NCBI GenBank assembly: GCA_019420525.1
Contig: JAHZHA010000003.1
Location: 51,410 to 115,409, forward strand
From: Bacillota bacterium
GTDB taxonomy: Bacteria; Bacillota; Clostridia; Peptostreptococcales; Anaerovoracaceae
Direction of reading: 5' to 3'
Length of the DNA stretch: 64,000 bases
Shown: piece after piece, positions 27,443-35,568 of the stretch
Layout: each line of letters opens with the position of its first letter
How positions within the stretch are numbered: position 1 is the stretch's first letter
Notes under the pieces: generated by a model
Databases searched by the model: none
Seen by the model: the letters and a program-made list of their open reading frames with translations, nothing else
What the model was told of the DNA's origin: nothing
Position numbers and translations under genes: made by a program

Positions 27443-27471
27443 TTGCGATAAATCGCAAAACATGTTATATT
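27443..27471 (+). promoter_or_regulatory. promoter of pyrH with palindrome over the -35
   Basis: TTGCGA (27443-27448), 17 bases, TATATT (27466-27471) with TGT before it. A perfect palindrome TTGCGAT-AA-ATCGCAA covers 27443-27458, so a regulator could block the -35. A second TATAAT at 27385-27390 lacks a -35. Confidence 0.7.
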
Positions 27472-27551
27472 GAATTTTGAACGGGGTTATCCGTCCGGCA
27501 TGGGACGGTGACGTACAAGAGAAAACAAAATTTCAGGATCGGAGAGGTGTT

Positions 27552-28256
27552 ATGGAACCTAAATATAAGCGAGTTATCTTAAAGATCAGCGGAGAAGCGC
27601 TGGCAGGGGACAAGCATGTAGGTCTTGACGAGGCGACGCTGGAAAAAGTCGCACAGGAAGTCAAGCAGGTACGCGACATGGGCGTTCAGGTAGGCGTCGT
27701 CGTGGGAGGTGGAAATTTCTGGAGAGGCCGCACCAGCAGCAGCATGGATCGTTCCACGGCGGATTACATGGGCATGCTTGCCACCGTCATCAATTCTCTG
27801 GCTCTTCAGGACGCTTTTGAGCGGAATGGTATGCCGACCAGAGTTCAGACGGCTATCGAGATGCGTGAAGTGGCGGAACCTTATATCCGGAGGAGAGCCA
27901 TCAATCAGCTCAACAAAAATATCATCGTGATTTTCGGCGCGGGTATCGGCAATCCATTTTTCTCCACAGATACTACCGCAGCGCTGAGAGCCGCGGAGAC
28001 CGAAGCGGACGTCATTCTTCTGGCCAAGAAAGTCGACGCCGTATATGACAGCGATCCGGCGGTCAATCCCGACGCAAAAAAATACGATGTTCTCACGCAT
28101 CAGGAGGTCCTGGAAAAAGATCTCAAAGTCATGGATTCGACAGCTGCTTCCATCTGCCGCGACAACGGCATTGTGATCCACGTTTTCGGTCTGAGCGAGC
28201 CGGGAAATGTGATCAAGGCGGTCTGCGGCGAAAAGATCGGTACACTCATCTATTAA
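27552..28256 (+). CDS. pyrH: UMP kinase
   Basis: 234-aa amino-acid-kinase-fold enzyme that phosphorylates UMP to UDP with ATP in pyrimidine nucleotide synthesis. Motifs are LKISGEALAGD at the N-terminus, VGGGNFWRG, and the UMP-binding IFGAGIGNPFFSTDTTAALRA region. The length is standard. GGAGAGGTGTT before ATG 27552 sets the start; the frame upstream to 27477 is untranslated leader. It opens the conserved pyrH-frr-uppS-cdsA-dxr-rseP run. The usual upstream rpsB-tsf pair is not in the window. Confidence 0.96.
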   Translation: MEPKYKRVILKISGEALAGDKHVGLDEATLEKVAQEVKQVRDMGVQVGVVVGGGNFWRGRTSSSMDRSTADYMGMLATVINSLALQDAFERNGMPTRVQTAIEMREVAEPYIRRRAINQLNKNIIVIFGAGIGNPFFSTDTTAALRAAETEADVILLAKKVDAVYDSDPAVNPDAKKYDVLTHQEVLEKDLKVMDSTAASICRDNGIVIHVFGLSEPGNVIKAVCGEKIGTLIY

Positions 28257-28304
28257 CGGATTACCGGAACAGGAAATAAAAAGGAGTAAAAAGGAGTAAA
28301 TATC

Positions 28305-28859
28305 ATGGAAAATGTGAAAAAGAATTACAGCGAGAAGATCGAGAAGACTCTGGCTGTCCTCAAAGAAGATCTCAATACCGTCAGAGCCGGCAGAGCAAAT
28401 CCTGCCATTCTTGACAAAATCAGCGCGGAGTATTACGGAGTGCCGACGCCGCTGAAAAGTCTGGCAAACATTTCCGTTCCTGATCCGAGAACTCTGATGA
28501 TCTCTCCTTTTGATGCATCCAGCGTCAGTGCCATCGAAAAGGCTATCAACGAGGCAAATCTCGGTCTCAATCCTTCCAACGACGGCAAGGTGATACGTCT
28601 CATCATTCCTCACCTCACAGAAGAGCGGAGAAAAGAACTGACAAAGACGGTAAAAAAGATGGGTGAAGATGCCAAAGTCGCCCTGAGAAATCTCAGAAGA
28701 GATATCAACGATAAAGTGAAAAAGATGGAAAAAGACGGCGAAATTACGGAAGACGATCTGAAAAAAGGCCTCGACCAGGTTCAGAAGATGACGGACGATG
28801 GTGTGAAGAAGATCGATGAGATGATCGCCAACAAAGAAAAGGAAGTACTGGAGGTATAG
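28305..28859 (+). CDS. frr: ribosome recycling factor
   Basis: 184-aa RRF, which with EF-G splits post-termination ribosomes. Typical features are KTLAVLKEDLNTVRAGRANP at the N-terminus (part), RTLMISPFDASS and the C-terminal RDINDKVKKMEKDG helix. Length is normal. Two identical ribosome sites, AAGGAGTAAA, stand in tandem at 28281-28290 and 28291-28300; only the second has ideal spacing to ATG 28305. Its stop codon shares a base with the GTG start of the next gene. Confidence 0.96.
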   Translation: MENVKKNYSEKIEKTLAVLKEDLNTVRAGRANPAILDKISAEYYGVPTPLKSLANISVPDPRTLMISPFDASSVSAIEKAINEANLGLNPSNDGKVIRLIIPHLTEERRKELTKTVKKMGEDAKVALRNLRRDINDKVKKMEKDGEITEDDLKKGLDQVQKMTDDGVKKIDEMIANKEKEVLEV

Positions 28860-29077
28860 TGCGCGTGCATGAAATACCTGATGTAGTCGGACTGAAGATG
28901 CCTGCCGCCGCCGGAATTCTCGGCGCGGCAGGCGTGTCTTATATCGTCGAGGAGCTTCGCCCTCACGGAATCCGAATAAAGGAAAATGAAGAACAAGAAG
29001 GAGAGATGAGAGTAGTGAGGCAGAAGGAGACGACGGATCATACTCTCATTTTGTCTGTCTGCAGGATTTATGAGTAA
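28859..29077 (+). CDS. single PASTA-domain-like small protein
   Basis: 72-aa protein with one PASTA-like unit: the opening IPDVVGLKMPAAAGILGAAG matches the VPdVvGmtleeAxxxLxxaG signature, and the end forms VRVRRQ-like and TLILSVCRI strands. PASTA domains normally sit outside the membrane on PknB-type kinases and PBPs, sensing muropeptides. Here there is no signal peptide or membrane segment, so the product appears cytoplasmic. The GTG start overlaps the frr stop by one base and has GGAGGTATA in front; GTG 28865 is an alternative. Cotranscribed with frr and uppS. Function unknown. Confidence 0.65.
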   Translation: MRVHEIPDVVGLKMPAAAGILGAAGVSYIVEELRPHGIRIKENEEQEGEMRVVRQKETTDHTLILSVCRIYE

Positions 29078-29092
29078 ATTGCGGGAGGTAAT

Positions 29093-29791
29093 ATGACGAT
29101 CCCAGAACATATCGCCATCATTATGGACGGCAACGGCCGTTGGGCGAAAAAGAGAGGACTGCCCAGAGTTATGGGTCACAACGCAGGGATGCAGTCTCTG
29201 AAGGAAATCGTCAGAGCGTGTTCCGATCTGGGTGTCGGCTATCTGACGGTCTATGCGTTTTCTACAGAAAACTGGAAGCGGCCGGAGGATGAGGTCAGCG
29301 GCATCTTCAAAATCATGGTGAAATATATCGCAAAAGAGCTGGCGGAACTGAAAAGTGAAAACGTAAAAATTCGCGTTTTCGGCGAATGGGAGGCGATTCC
29401 GGAAGAAGCCAGAAAGAGTATGCAGTACGCTCTGTCCGAAACGGAAAATAACACAGGGCTTCAGTTCAATATCGCTCTCAATTACGGAGGAAGGAGAGAA
29501 ATCCTGGACGCCGTAAAGAAACTTTACCGGGAAACCGAAGCGTCGGGCAAGGATATCGGGGATATCCAGGAAGCGGATATCTCAGAACATCTGTCCACCG
29601 GAGGTATTCCGGATCCCGATATCATCATCCGCACCGGCGGAGAACTGCGTCTCAGCAATTTTATGCTGTGGCAGTGCGCTTACAGTGAATTTATATTCCG
29701 GGATGTTTTCTGGCCGGATTTCGGCAAAAAAGAGTTGGAAAGCTGCATTGAAGAGTTCAATCAGCGCCAGAGACGTTACGGAGGTCTGTGA
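29093..29791 (+). CDS. uppS: undecaprenyl diphosphate synthase
   Basis: 232-aa cis-prenyltransferase that extends farnesyl diphosphate with IPP to C55-PP, the carrier lipid for wall synthesis. Key motifs are IIMDGNGRWAKKRGLPR, with the catalytic Asp and the phosphate-binding Arg residues, and IRTGGELRLSNFMLWQ. Length is normal. GGGAGGTAAT precedes ATG 29093. It is followed without a gap by cdsA, as in most Firmicutes. Confidence 0.97.
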   Translation: MTIPEHIAIIMDGNGRWAKKRGLPRVMGHNAGMQSLKEIVRACSDLGVGYLTVYAFSTENWKRPEDEVSGIFKIMVKYIAKELAELKSENVKIRVFGEWEAIPEEARKSMQYALSETENNTGLQFNIALNYGGRREILDAVKKLYRETEASGKDIGDIQEADISEHLSTGGIPDPDIIIRTGGELRLSNFMLWQCAYSEFIFRDVFWPDFGKKELESCIEEFNQRQRRYGGL

Positions 29792-29793
29792 TT

Positions 29794-30621
29794 ATGAAGA
29801 CGAGGATTTTATCCGGCCTGGTGATGGCGCCGTTTCTCATACTGGTCGTCATCGGAGGGCCGCTGATTTCCATCATGTGTCTCATCATTGCGCTGATGGG
29901 GATCAGGGAGTTTTTCAACGGATTTAAAAATATGGACGTCCGCGGATCGTATCCCATCGCGGCAGTTTCCGTTCTGCTGCTCTACGGAGTCCACTATCTG
30001 CAGGAGATGATGACGCTGGAGGACGGGCAGACGGTACCTCTCTATATGGCCTGGCTCTTTCTGTCGGTGCTCATGTGCCTGCTGTATCTCTTTAAAATCG
30101 AAGAGCGGAGACCGGAAGACGGTCTGGCGACGATAGCGGGAATCGTGTATATCGGTTTTTTTTCCTATCACGCAGTGCTCACAGAATACAGTTATCACGA
30201 ACTGTGTAAAGCTTCGCCCGTATGGCTTATTTTGATCACGGCATTCTGCACGGACATCTTTGCTTATTTCGGAGGATATTTCCTCGGAAAACACAAGCTC
30301 TGTCCGGTGATCAGCCCGAAGAAGACGGTGGAGGGATCTGTCTGCGGTATTCTGGGCAGTCTGCTGTTTTCCATGCTGTTCGGCTGGTTTTTTATGGATC
30401 ACTCTCTGCTGTGGGCATGTGCGGCTATCGGCGTTCTGGGCGGCATCACATCTCAGTTCGGCGATCTGACGGCGTCGATTTTCAAGAGAAAGATGGGAAT
30501 CAAAGATTACGGCAACCTTATACCGGGGCACGGGGGCATCATGGACCGGTTTGACAGCGTTCTCTTTACCGCTCCTACCGTTTATTACTGCCTCTTTTTC
30601 CTGTCCGAATTCGCGAGATAG
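29794..30621 (+). CDS. cdsA: phosphatidate cytidylyltransferase
   Basis: 275-aa integral membrane enzyme making CDP-diacylglycerol from phosphatidate and CTP, the branch point for phospholipids. About seven to eight transmembrane segments. The C-terminal CDS signature is intact (SIFKRKMGIKDYGNLIPGHG, then GIMDRFD). GTG at 29788 overlaps the uppS stop, but GGAGGT at 29780-29785 is better spaced for ATG 29794. Confidence 0.95.
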   Translation: MKTRILSGLVMAPFLILVVIGGPLISIMCLIIALMGIREFFNGFKNMDVRGSYPIAAVSVLLLYGVHYLQEMMTLEDGQTVPLYMAWLFLSVLMCLLYLFKIEERRPEDGLATIAGIVYIGFFSYHAVLTEYSYHELCKASPVWLILITAFCTDIFAYFGGYFLGKHKLCPVISPKKTVEGSVCGILGSLLFSMLFGWFFMDHSLLWACAAIGVLGGITSQFGDLTASIFKRKMGIKDYGNLIPGHGGIMDRFDSVLFTAPTVYYCLFFLSEFAR

Positions 30622-30638
30622 AGAGAACGGAGAATTTT

Positions 30639-31790
30639 ATGAAAAGCATTTCGATACTTGGGTCTACGGGTTCTATAGGAACTCAGACTCTGCAGATTAT
30701 AAGGGAGAATCCGCAGAAGTACAGAGTCTGTGCGCTGTCCTGCAGATCGAACACGGCGCTTCTGAAAGAGCAGGTGGAGGAATTCCGCCCGGCATACGCG
30801 TCTGTCGCCGATCGGCAGACGGCGGAAGCGCTTCAGGCTGAGATGAAAGAGACGGGTACGCAGTTCGTGTACGGCAGAGAAGGTCTCGTAAAAATCGCAT
30901 CGGAGATCGAAAGTGATATCGTTCTGAACGCTCTTGTGGGAATGTCAGGCCTGGAACCCACATATAATGCTCTGCTGCGGAAGAAGACAGTGGCCCTTGC
31001 CAACAAGGAAACTCTCGTGGCCGGCGGAAGACTGATCATGGAGACGGCTGCCCGTACAGGGGCGGCAATCCTTCCGGTGGACAGTGAACACAGTGCAATT
31101 TTCCAATGTCTGGAAGGATACCGGAGAAGTCAGGTGGAGCGAATCATCCTGACGGCTTCCGGCGGGCCGTTCCGGGGGAAAAATGCAGAGGAACTGAAAT
31201 CGGTGACTCTCTCCCAGGCGTTGAATCATCCGCGCTGGAAGATGGGAAATAAGATTACCATCGATTCGGCAACGCTGATGAACAAGGGATTTGAAGTCAT
31301 CGAAGCAAAATGGCTCTTCGGTGCGGAGGCGGAATCCATCGATGTGGTCGTCCATCCGGAAAGCATCGTTCATTCCATGGTAGAGTACTGTGACGGAGCG
31401 GTGATGGCTCAGCTGGGAATTCCCGATATGGCGATCCCCATCAGTCTGGCTCTGGAATATCCGGACCGTCTGCCCAACCGTCTGCCGCGTCTCGATCTTA
31501 AGACGGCAGGCACACTGACTTTTGAAGCTCCCGATATGGAAACGTTCCCCTGCCTGAAACTGGCCTACGATGCGCTGAAGGAGGGGAAAACTTACTGTGC
31601 CGCGCTGAATGCAGCCAACGAAGTGGCCGTGGAGGCATTTCTCAGGGAACAGATCGCTTTCCGCGATATTCCGGAATGTCTCGATGAAGTGCTTCAGAGG
31701 CATAATCCTTCCGGCGACGGAGAACTCGAATCGATTCTTCTGGCCGATGAAGAGGCACGCAGGGTGGCGAAACGCATACTGGAGGTTTAA
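30639..31790 (+). CDS. dxr: 1-deoxy-D-xylulose 5-phosphate reductoisomerase
   Basis: 383-aa NADPH enzyme, second step of the MEP pathway to isoprenoids, converting DXP to MEP. The N-terminal NADPH site is LGSTGSIGTQTL; the metal/substrate motif is LPVDSEHSAIFQ; the flexible-loop region ALNHPRWKMG is present. Length is typical. Clustering with ispG, uppS and cdsA gives a lipid-precursor operon. Four bases separate it from rseP. Confidence 0.97.
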   Translation: MKSISILGSTGSIGTQTLQIIRENPQKYRVCALSCRSNTALLKEQVEEFRPAYASVADRQTAEALQAEMKETGTQFVYGREGLVKIASEIESDIVLNALVGMSGLEPTYNALLRKKTVALANKETLVAGGRLIMETAARTGAAILPVDSEHSAIFQCLEGYRRSQVERIILTASGGPFRGKNAEELKSVTLSQALNHPRWKMGNKITIDSATLMNKGFEVIEAKWLFGAEAESIDVVVHPESIVHSMVEYCDGAVMAQLGIPDMAIPISLALEYPDRLPNRLPRLDLKTAGTLTFEAPDMETFPCLKLAYDALKEGKTYCAALNAANEVAVEAFLREQIAFRDIPECLDEVLQRHNPSGDGELESILLADEEARRVAKRILEV

Positions 31791-31793
31791 CGA

Positions 31794-32819
31794 ATGCACA
31801 TCATTGTGGGCATTATCGCTGCGCTGATTATTTTCGCAATACTCGTTATCGTCCATGAAGGCGGCCATTTTTTCGCCGCCAAGGCGGTGGGAATCCGGGT
31901 AAACGAATTCGCTCTGGGCATGGGGCCGCTGATCTTTCAGAGACAGACGAAAGAGACGAAGTACAGCGTCCGCGCTTTTCCGATAGGAGGCTATGTGGCC
32001 ATGGAAGGAGAGGATTCCGATTCGGATGACGCCCGGGCCTTCAACAACAAGCCTGCCTGGGCAAGAGCGGTGGTGATCGTCGCAGGTCCGCTGATGAATT
32101 TTATCCTGGCCGGCGTCGTGCTGGGCGCGATGATAACCTATATGGGCACGTCACTCAGTCCGGTGCTGGCAGATGTGACACAGGGAATGCCGGCTTACGA
32201 GGCGGGAATCCGGGAAGGAGACCGGATCGTATCGGTTAACGGAGAAGAAGCTTCCGACGGAACGGAGGCTCAGAGACTGCTGTCGGAAGCTCTGGCTGAG
32301 GCTGACAGCGTATCCGTCGGCATCGAGTCGGATTCCGGAACACAGGAGCTGCAGGTGATCGCCGAAGAAGATCAGGAAGGCAACCGGCTGATCGGAGTGA
32401 CGTTCGGTGTACATCACAACGTTCTGAAGGGAATGGCAGACGGTTTCCGGGCTTCCGTCAATGCGGAAAAGCTGATGCTGCAGGCGCTAGGCGATATTTT
32501 CACGGGGCAGGGCGCAGCGGAGGATGTGGTAGGTCCCATCGGAATCGTCTCTATGGTGGATCAGACCGTTCAGGTGGGAATGATGAATGTCATCTATCTT
32601 CTGGCGTTGCTCAGTCTGAATCTGGCTCTCGTCAATCTTCTGCCGTTTCCGGCGCTGGACGGAGGCAGACTGCTGTTTATCGTCATCCGCAAGATTACCG
32701 GAAAAGCGGTCAGCGATGAACTGGAGGGAAAGATCCACCTGATCGGCATGGCAGTTCTCTTTTCGCTGATGATTCTGATCACAGTGAAAGATTTCAATAT
32801 GTTTATACTGGGAAGCTGA
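31794..32819 (+). CDS. rseP: site-2 intramembrane metalloprotease
   Basis: 341-aa RseP/RasP-type membrane protease. Zinc motif HEGGH in VIVHEGGHFFAAKA (first membrane helix), second zinc region NLLPFPALDGGRLLF near the C-terminus, and one PDZ domain in between (about 120-200; GIREGDRIVSVNG). It cuts transmembrane anti-sigma factors or leftover signal peptides. ATG 31794 follows GGAGGTTTAACGA. The position after dxr matches rasP of Bacillus. Confidence 0.95.
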   Translation: MHIIVGIIAALIIFAILVIVHEGGHFFAAKAVGIRVNEFALGMGPLIFQRQTKETKYSVRAFPIGGYVAMEGEDSDSDDARAFNNKPAWARAVVIVAGPLMNFILAGVVLGAMITYMGTSLSPVLADVTQGMPAYEAGIREGDRIVSVNGEEASDGTEAQRLLSEALAEADSVSVGIESDSGTQELQVIAEEDQEGNRLIGVTFGVHHNVLKGMADGFRASVNAEKLMLQALGDIFTGQGAAEDVVGPIGIVSMVDQTVQVGMMNVIYLLALLSLNLALVNLLPFPALDGGRLLFIVIRKITGKAVSDELEGKIHLIGMAVLFSLMILITVKDFNMFILGS

Positions 32820-32882
32820 GCGGACGGATGAAAAATCTGATCTGCTGCAGAATCGGTCTGCAGACAGACGGGGAGGCAAGCT

Positions 32883-33992
32883 ATGAGAAGAATATCCCGG
32901 CAGATAATGTGCGGAGGTGTGGCTGTCGGAGGCGGCGCACCAGTGGTGATTCAGTCCATGACGAATACCGATACGAGAGACATAAAGGCGACGTCAGAGC
33001 AGATCCGGCGTCTTGAAGAAGCGGGCTGTGAAATCGTGAGAGTGTCCGTACCCGATCAGCAGGCGGCAGACGCTCTGAAGGAGATACGGAAACACTGCAG
33101 GATTCCGCTGGTGGCCGATATCCATTTCGATTATCGACTGGCGGTCGAGTCGATACGCAATGGCGCCGATAAAGTGCGCATTAATCCGGGCAACATCGGC
33201 GGAAAGGAAAACGTCCGGGCGGTAGTCAGGGCTGCGAAAGAGCGCCGTATTCCGATTCGCATCGGCGTCAACTCCGGTTCTGTGGAAAAAGACATTCTGT
33301 CGAAATACGGGGGGCCATGTGCGGAAGGACTGGCGGAGAGTGCTCTTAGAAACGAAGCCATGGTCAGAAACATGGGATTCGACGATATCGTTCTCTCTCT
33401 CAAATCGTCCGATGCGGCGATGAATTATCAGGCGCATCTGCTGATCGCCGATAAGACGGAATGCCCTCTGCATATCGGTGTCACCGAATCGGGAACGCCC
33501 TCCACAGGGATCATCAAGTCCGCTGCAGGACTGGGCGCTCTGTTGCTGGCAGGCATCGGCGATACCATCCGCGTCTCTCTGACAGCCGATCCGGTGAAAG
33601 AGATTCCCGTAGCCAGGGAAATCCTGAAGAGTACTGGATATTTTCAGGGCGGCATCGACTTCGTATCGTGTCCTACCTGTTCCAGATGCCGGACAGATCT
33701 GACGAAGATAGCCGACGAAATCATGGAGCAGCTGGGCGGAATCGAAAGAAAAATGCTGGCGAAAAAAATGCCCCCGCTGAAAGTGGCTGTGATGGGATGT
33801 GCCGTCAACGGTCCCGGCGAAGCGTCGGACGCTGATTTCGGCATCGCCTGCGGAGACGGAAAGGGTGTATACTTCCGGGCCGGAAAGGTCGTCCGGTCGG
33901 TGCCAGAAGAGGAGATCGCAAATCTGATGGTGGCTGAGATCGGAAAATACGTTTCTGAATTTTCTGCCGGTATGGAAAATAATACAATATGA
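32883..33992 (+). CDS. ispG: 4-hydroxy-3-methylbut-2-enyl diphosphate synthase
   Basis: 369-aa iron-sulfur enzyme of the MEP pathway (MEcPP to HMBPP). The TIM-barrel N-terminus has PVVIQSMTNTDTRD. The C-terminal [4Fe-4S] domain has cysteines in SCPTCSRCRTD and the ligand region VMGCAVNGPGEA. GGGAGGCAAGCT sets ATG 32883. It takes the place of proS in the Bacillus order. The oxygen-sensitive cluster suits an anaerobe. Confidence 0.96.
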   Translation: MRRISRQIMCGGVAVGGGAPVVIQSMTNTDTRDIKATSEQIRRLEEAGCEIVRVSVPDQQAADALKEIRKHCRIPLVADIHFDYRLAVESIRNGADKVRINPGNIGGKENVRAVVRAAKERRIPIRIGVNSGSVEKDILSKYGGPCAEGLAESALRNEAMVRNMGFDDIVLSLKSSDAAMNYQAHLLIADKTECPLHIGVTESGTPSTGIIKSAAGLGALLLAGIGDTIRVSLTADPVKEIPVAREILKSTGYFQGGIDFVSCPTCSRCRTDLTKIADEIMEQLGGIERKMLAKKMPPLKVAVMGCAVNGPGEASDADFGIACGDGKGVYFRAGKVVRSVPEEEIANLMVAEIGKYVSEFSAGMENNTI

Positions 33993-34059
33993 TTGCGGAT
34001 AAAATGATATGGTAGAAGCAGAAGAGGATGCTTTTACGATACTGGAAGGGGGGGCTCGT

Positions 34060-34542
34060 ATGGACATCAGTTTATTCGGAATAGATGTTCCGATGGTTGT
34101 GGTATGGCTTGTAGTGGCCGTAGTATTTGCGGCATTGGAAGCTTTTACCCAAGGACTCACTTCGATTTGGTTTGCAGGAGGGGCTGTAGCGGCTGCCTGT
34201 ACAGCGGTCTTTACGGACAGTTTTCTGATTCAGTTTATCATCGGACTGGCAGTGTCCATTCTGCTGCTCTATTTTACAAGGCCTCTGGCGGTCAGAAAGT
34301 TCAACCGCGATGTGGTGCGGACGAATATCGGTGCTATCATAGGGCAGACAGGTATTCTTCAGGATGATCTGGTTCCCGGCATGCAGGGTACGGTCAAAGC
34401 CGACAATAAGCTCTGGACAGCGGTATTGGCGGCAGGCGAAGACGCTGCATCAAAAGATGAACCGGTGGAAATCGTCGCGGTGGAAGGTGTAAAGCTCATC
34501 GTTCGAAGAATGTCTTCCGAAAAGATGCAGCAAACTGTCTGA
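34060..34542 (+). CDS. NfeD-family membrane protein
   Basis: 160-aa protein with two to three N-terminal transmembrane segments (about 10-90) and a C-terminal OB-fold NfeD domain (about 95-150; IGQTGILQDDLVPGMQGTVK). NfeD proteins form pairs with SPFH proteins, as with the gene 19 bases downstream, and are thought to organise membrane microdomains. GGAAGGGGGGC before ATG 34060 marks the start; an upstream in-frame ATG at 34009 has no such site. Confidence 0.88.
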   Translation: MDISLFGIDVPMVVVWLVVAVVFAALEAFTQGLTSIWFAGGAVAAACTAVFTDSFLIQFIIGLAVSILLLYFTRPLAVRKFNRDVVRTNIGAIIGQTGILQDDLVPGMQGTVKADNKLWTAVLAAGEDAASKDEPVEIVAVEGVKLIVRRMSSEKMQQTV

Positions 34543-34561
34543 GTATGAGAGGAGAGATTTT

Positions 34562-35488
34562 ATGCTGATTTTTATTATTATCTTAGTTATCCTTATTATC
34601 GCGCTGCTGGTGACAAATATCCGTATTGTACCGCAGGCAAATGCTTATGTTATAGAACGTCTGGGCGCGTATATGACAACCTGGGAGGTAGGTCTTCACA
34701 TCAAGATTCCTCTCATCGACAAAGTAGCGAAGAAAGTTTCGCTGAAAGAGCATGTCATCGACTTTCCGCCCCAGCCGGTGATCACGAAGGATAACGTCAC
34801 TATGGAGATTGACACCGTCATCTATTTTCAGATTACCGACCCGAAGCTCTACACTTATGGTGTGGCAAATCCGATGGCCGCTATCGAAAATCTGACGGCC
34901 ACAACTCTGAGAAATATCATCGGCGATCTGGAACTGGACGAGTCGCTTACCAGCCGTGAGATTATCAACTCCAAGATCCGTATCGTTCTCGACGAGGCCA
35001 CAGACGCCTGGGGTATCAAGATCAACCGTGTGGAAGTGAAGAACATCGTTCCGCCGAGAGACATTCAGGATGCCATGGAAAAGCAGATGAGAGCCGAAAG
35101 AGAGAGGAGAGAAGCCATTCTCAGAGCAGAAGGAGAAAAGAAATCGGCGATCCTCATCGCAGAGGGAAACAAGCAGTCTACCATTCTGAAAGCCGAAGCC
35201 GAAAAAGCGGCTACTATTCTCGAAGCAGAAGCTGCCAGAGAAGCTGCAGTCGTGGAGGCGGAAGGTCAGGCGGAGGCGATCCGTCTGGTGCAGCAGGCGA
35301 CGGCGGACGGTATCCGGATGATTGTGGAATCCGATCCGAACGAGAAAGTCATCTCACTGAAAAGTCTGGAGGCATTTACAGCGGCAGCTGACGGCCAGGC
35401 GACAAAGATCATCATTCCTTCCGAAATTCAGGGCCTTGCCGGTCTTGCAGCTTCTCTGAAGGGAATCGTTGAAAGCGATGCCAAATAA
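34562..35488 (+). CDS. SPFH/Band 7 (stomatin-like) membrane protein
   Basis: 308-aa protein with one N-terminal membrane helix (about 2-20), an SPFH/band-7 domain (about 22-190; VIERLGAYMTTWEVGLHIKI) and a long alanine/glutamate-rich coiled coil (about 180-260). Closest to stomatin/QmcA. It would oligomerise into a ring at the membrane, working with the NfeD partner just upstream. The pair is inserted between ispG and polC. GAGAGGAGAGATTTT precedes ATG 34562. Confidence 0.9.
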   Translation: MLIFIIILVILIIALLVTNIRIVPQANAYVIERLGAYMTTWEVGLHIKIPLIDKVAKKVSLKEHVIDFPPQPVITKDNVTMEIDTVIYFQITDPKLYTYGVANPMAAIENLTATTLRNIIGDLELDESLTSREIINSKIRIVLDEATDAWGIKINRVEVKNIVPPRDIQDAMEKQMRAERERREAILRAEGEKKSAILIAEGNKQSTILKAEAEKAATILEAEAAREAAVVEAEGQAEAIRLVQQATADGIRMIVESDPNEKVISLKSLEAFTAAADGQATKIIIPSEIQGLAGLAASLKGIVESDAK

Positions 35489-35568
35489 GAGAAATATTCA
35501 GAAAAAGGACAGTTATAGGAAATTCCTGCTTCCGACCGGAGGCAGCGACAGAAGATGAAAAGACGGAT

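Noticed and set aside
26456..27463. N-terminal 62-residue extension of the cbiL product
   Set aside because: The frame is open, but the ribosome site and the family start motif place the start at 27277.
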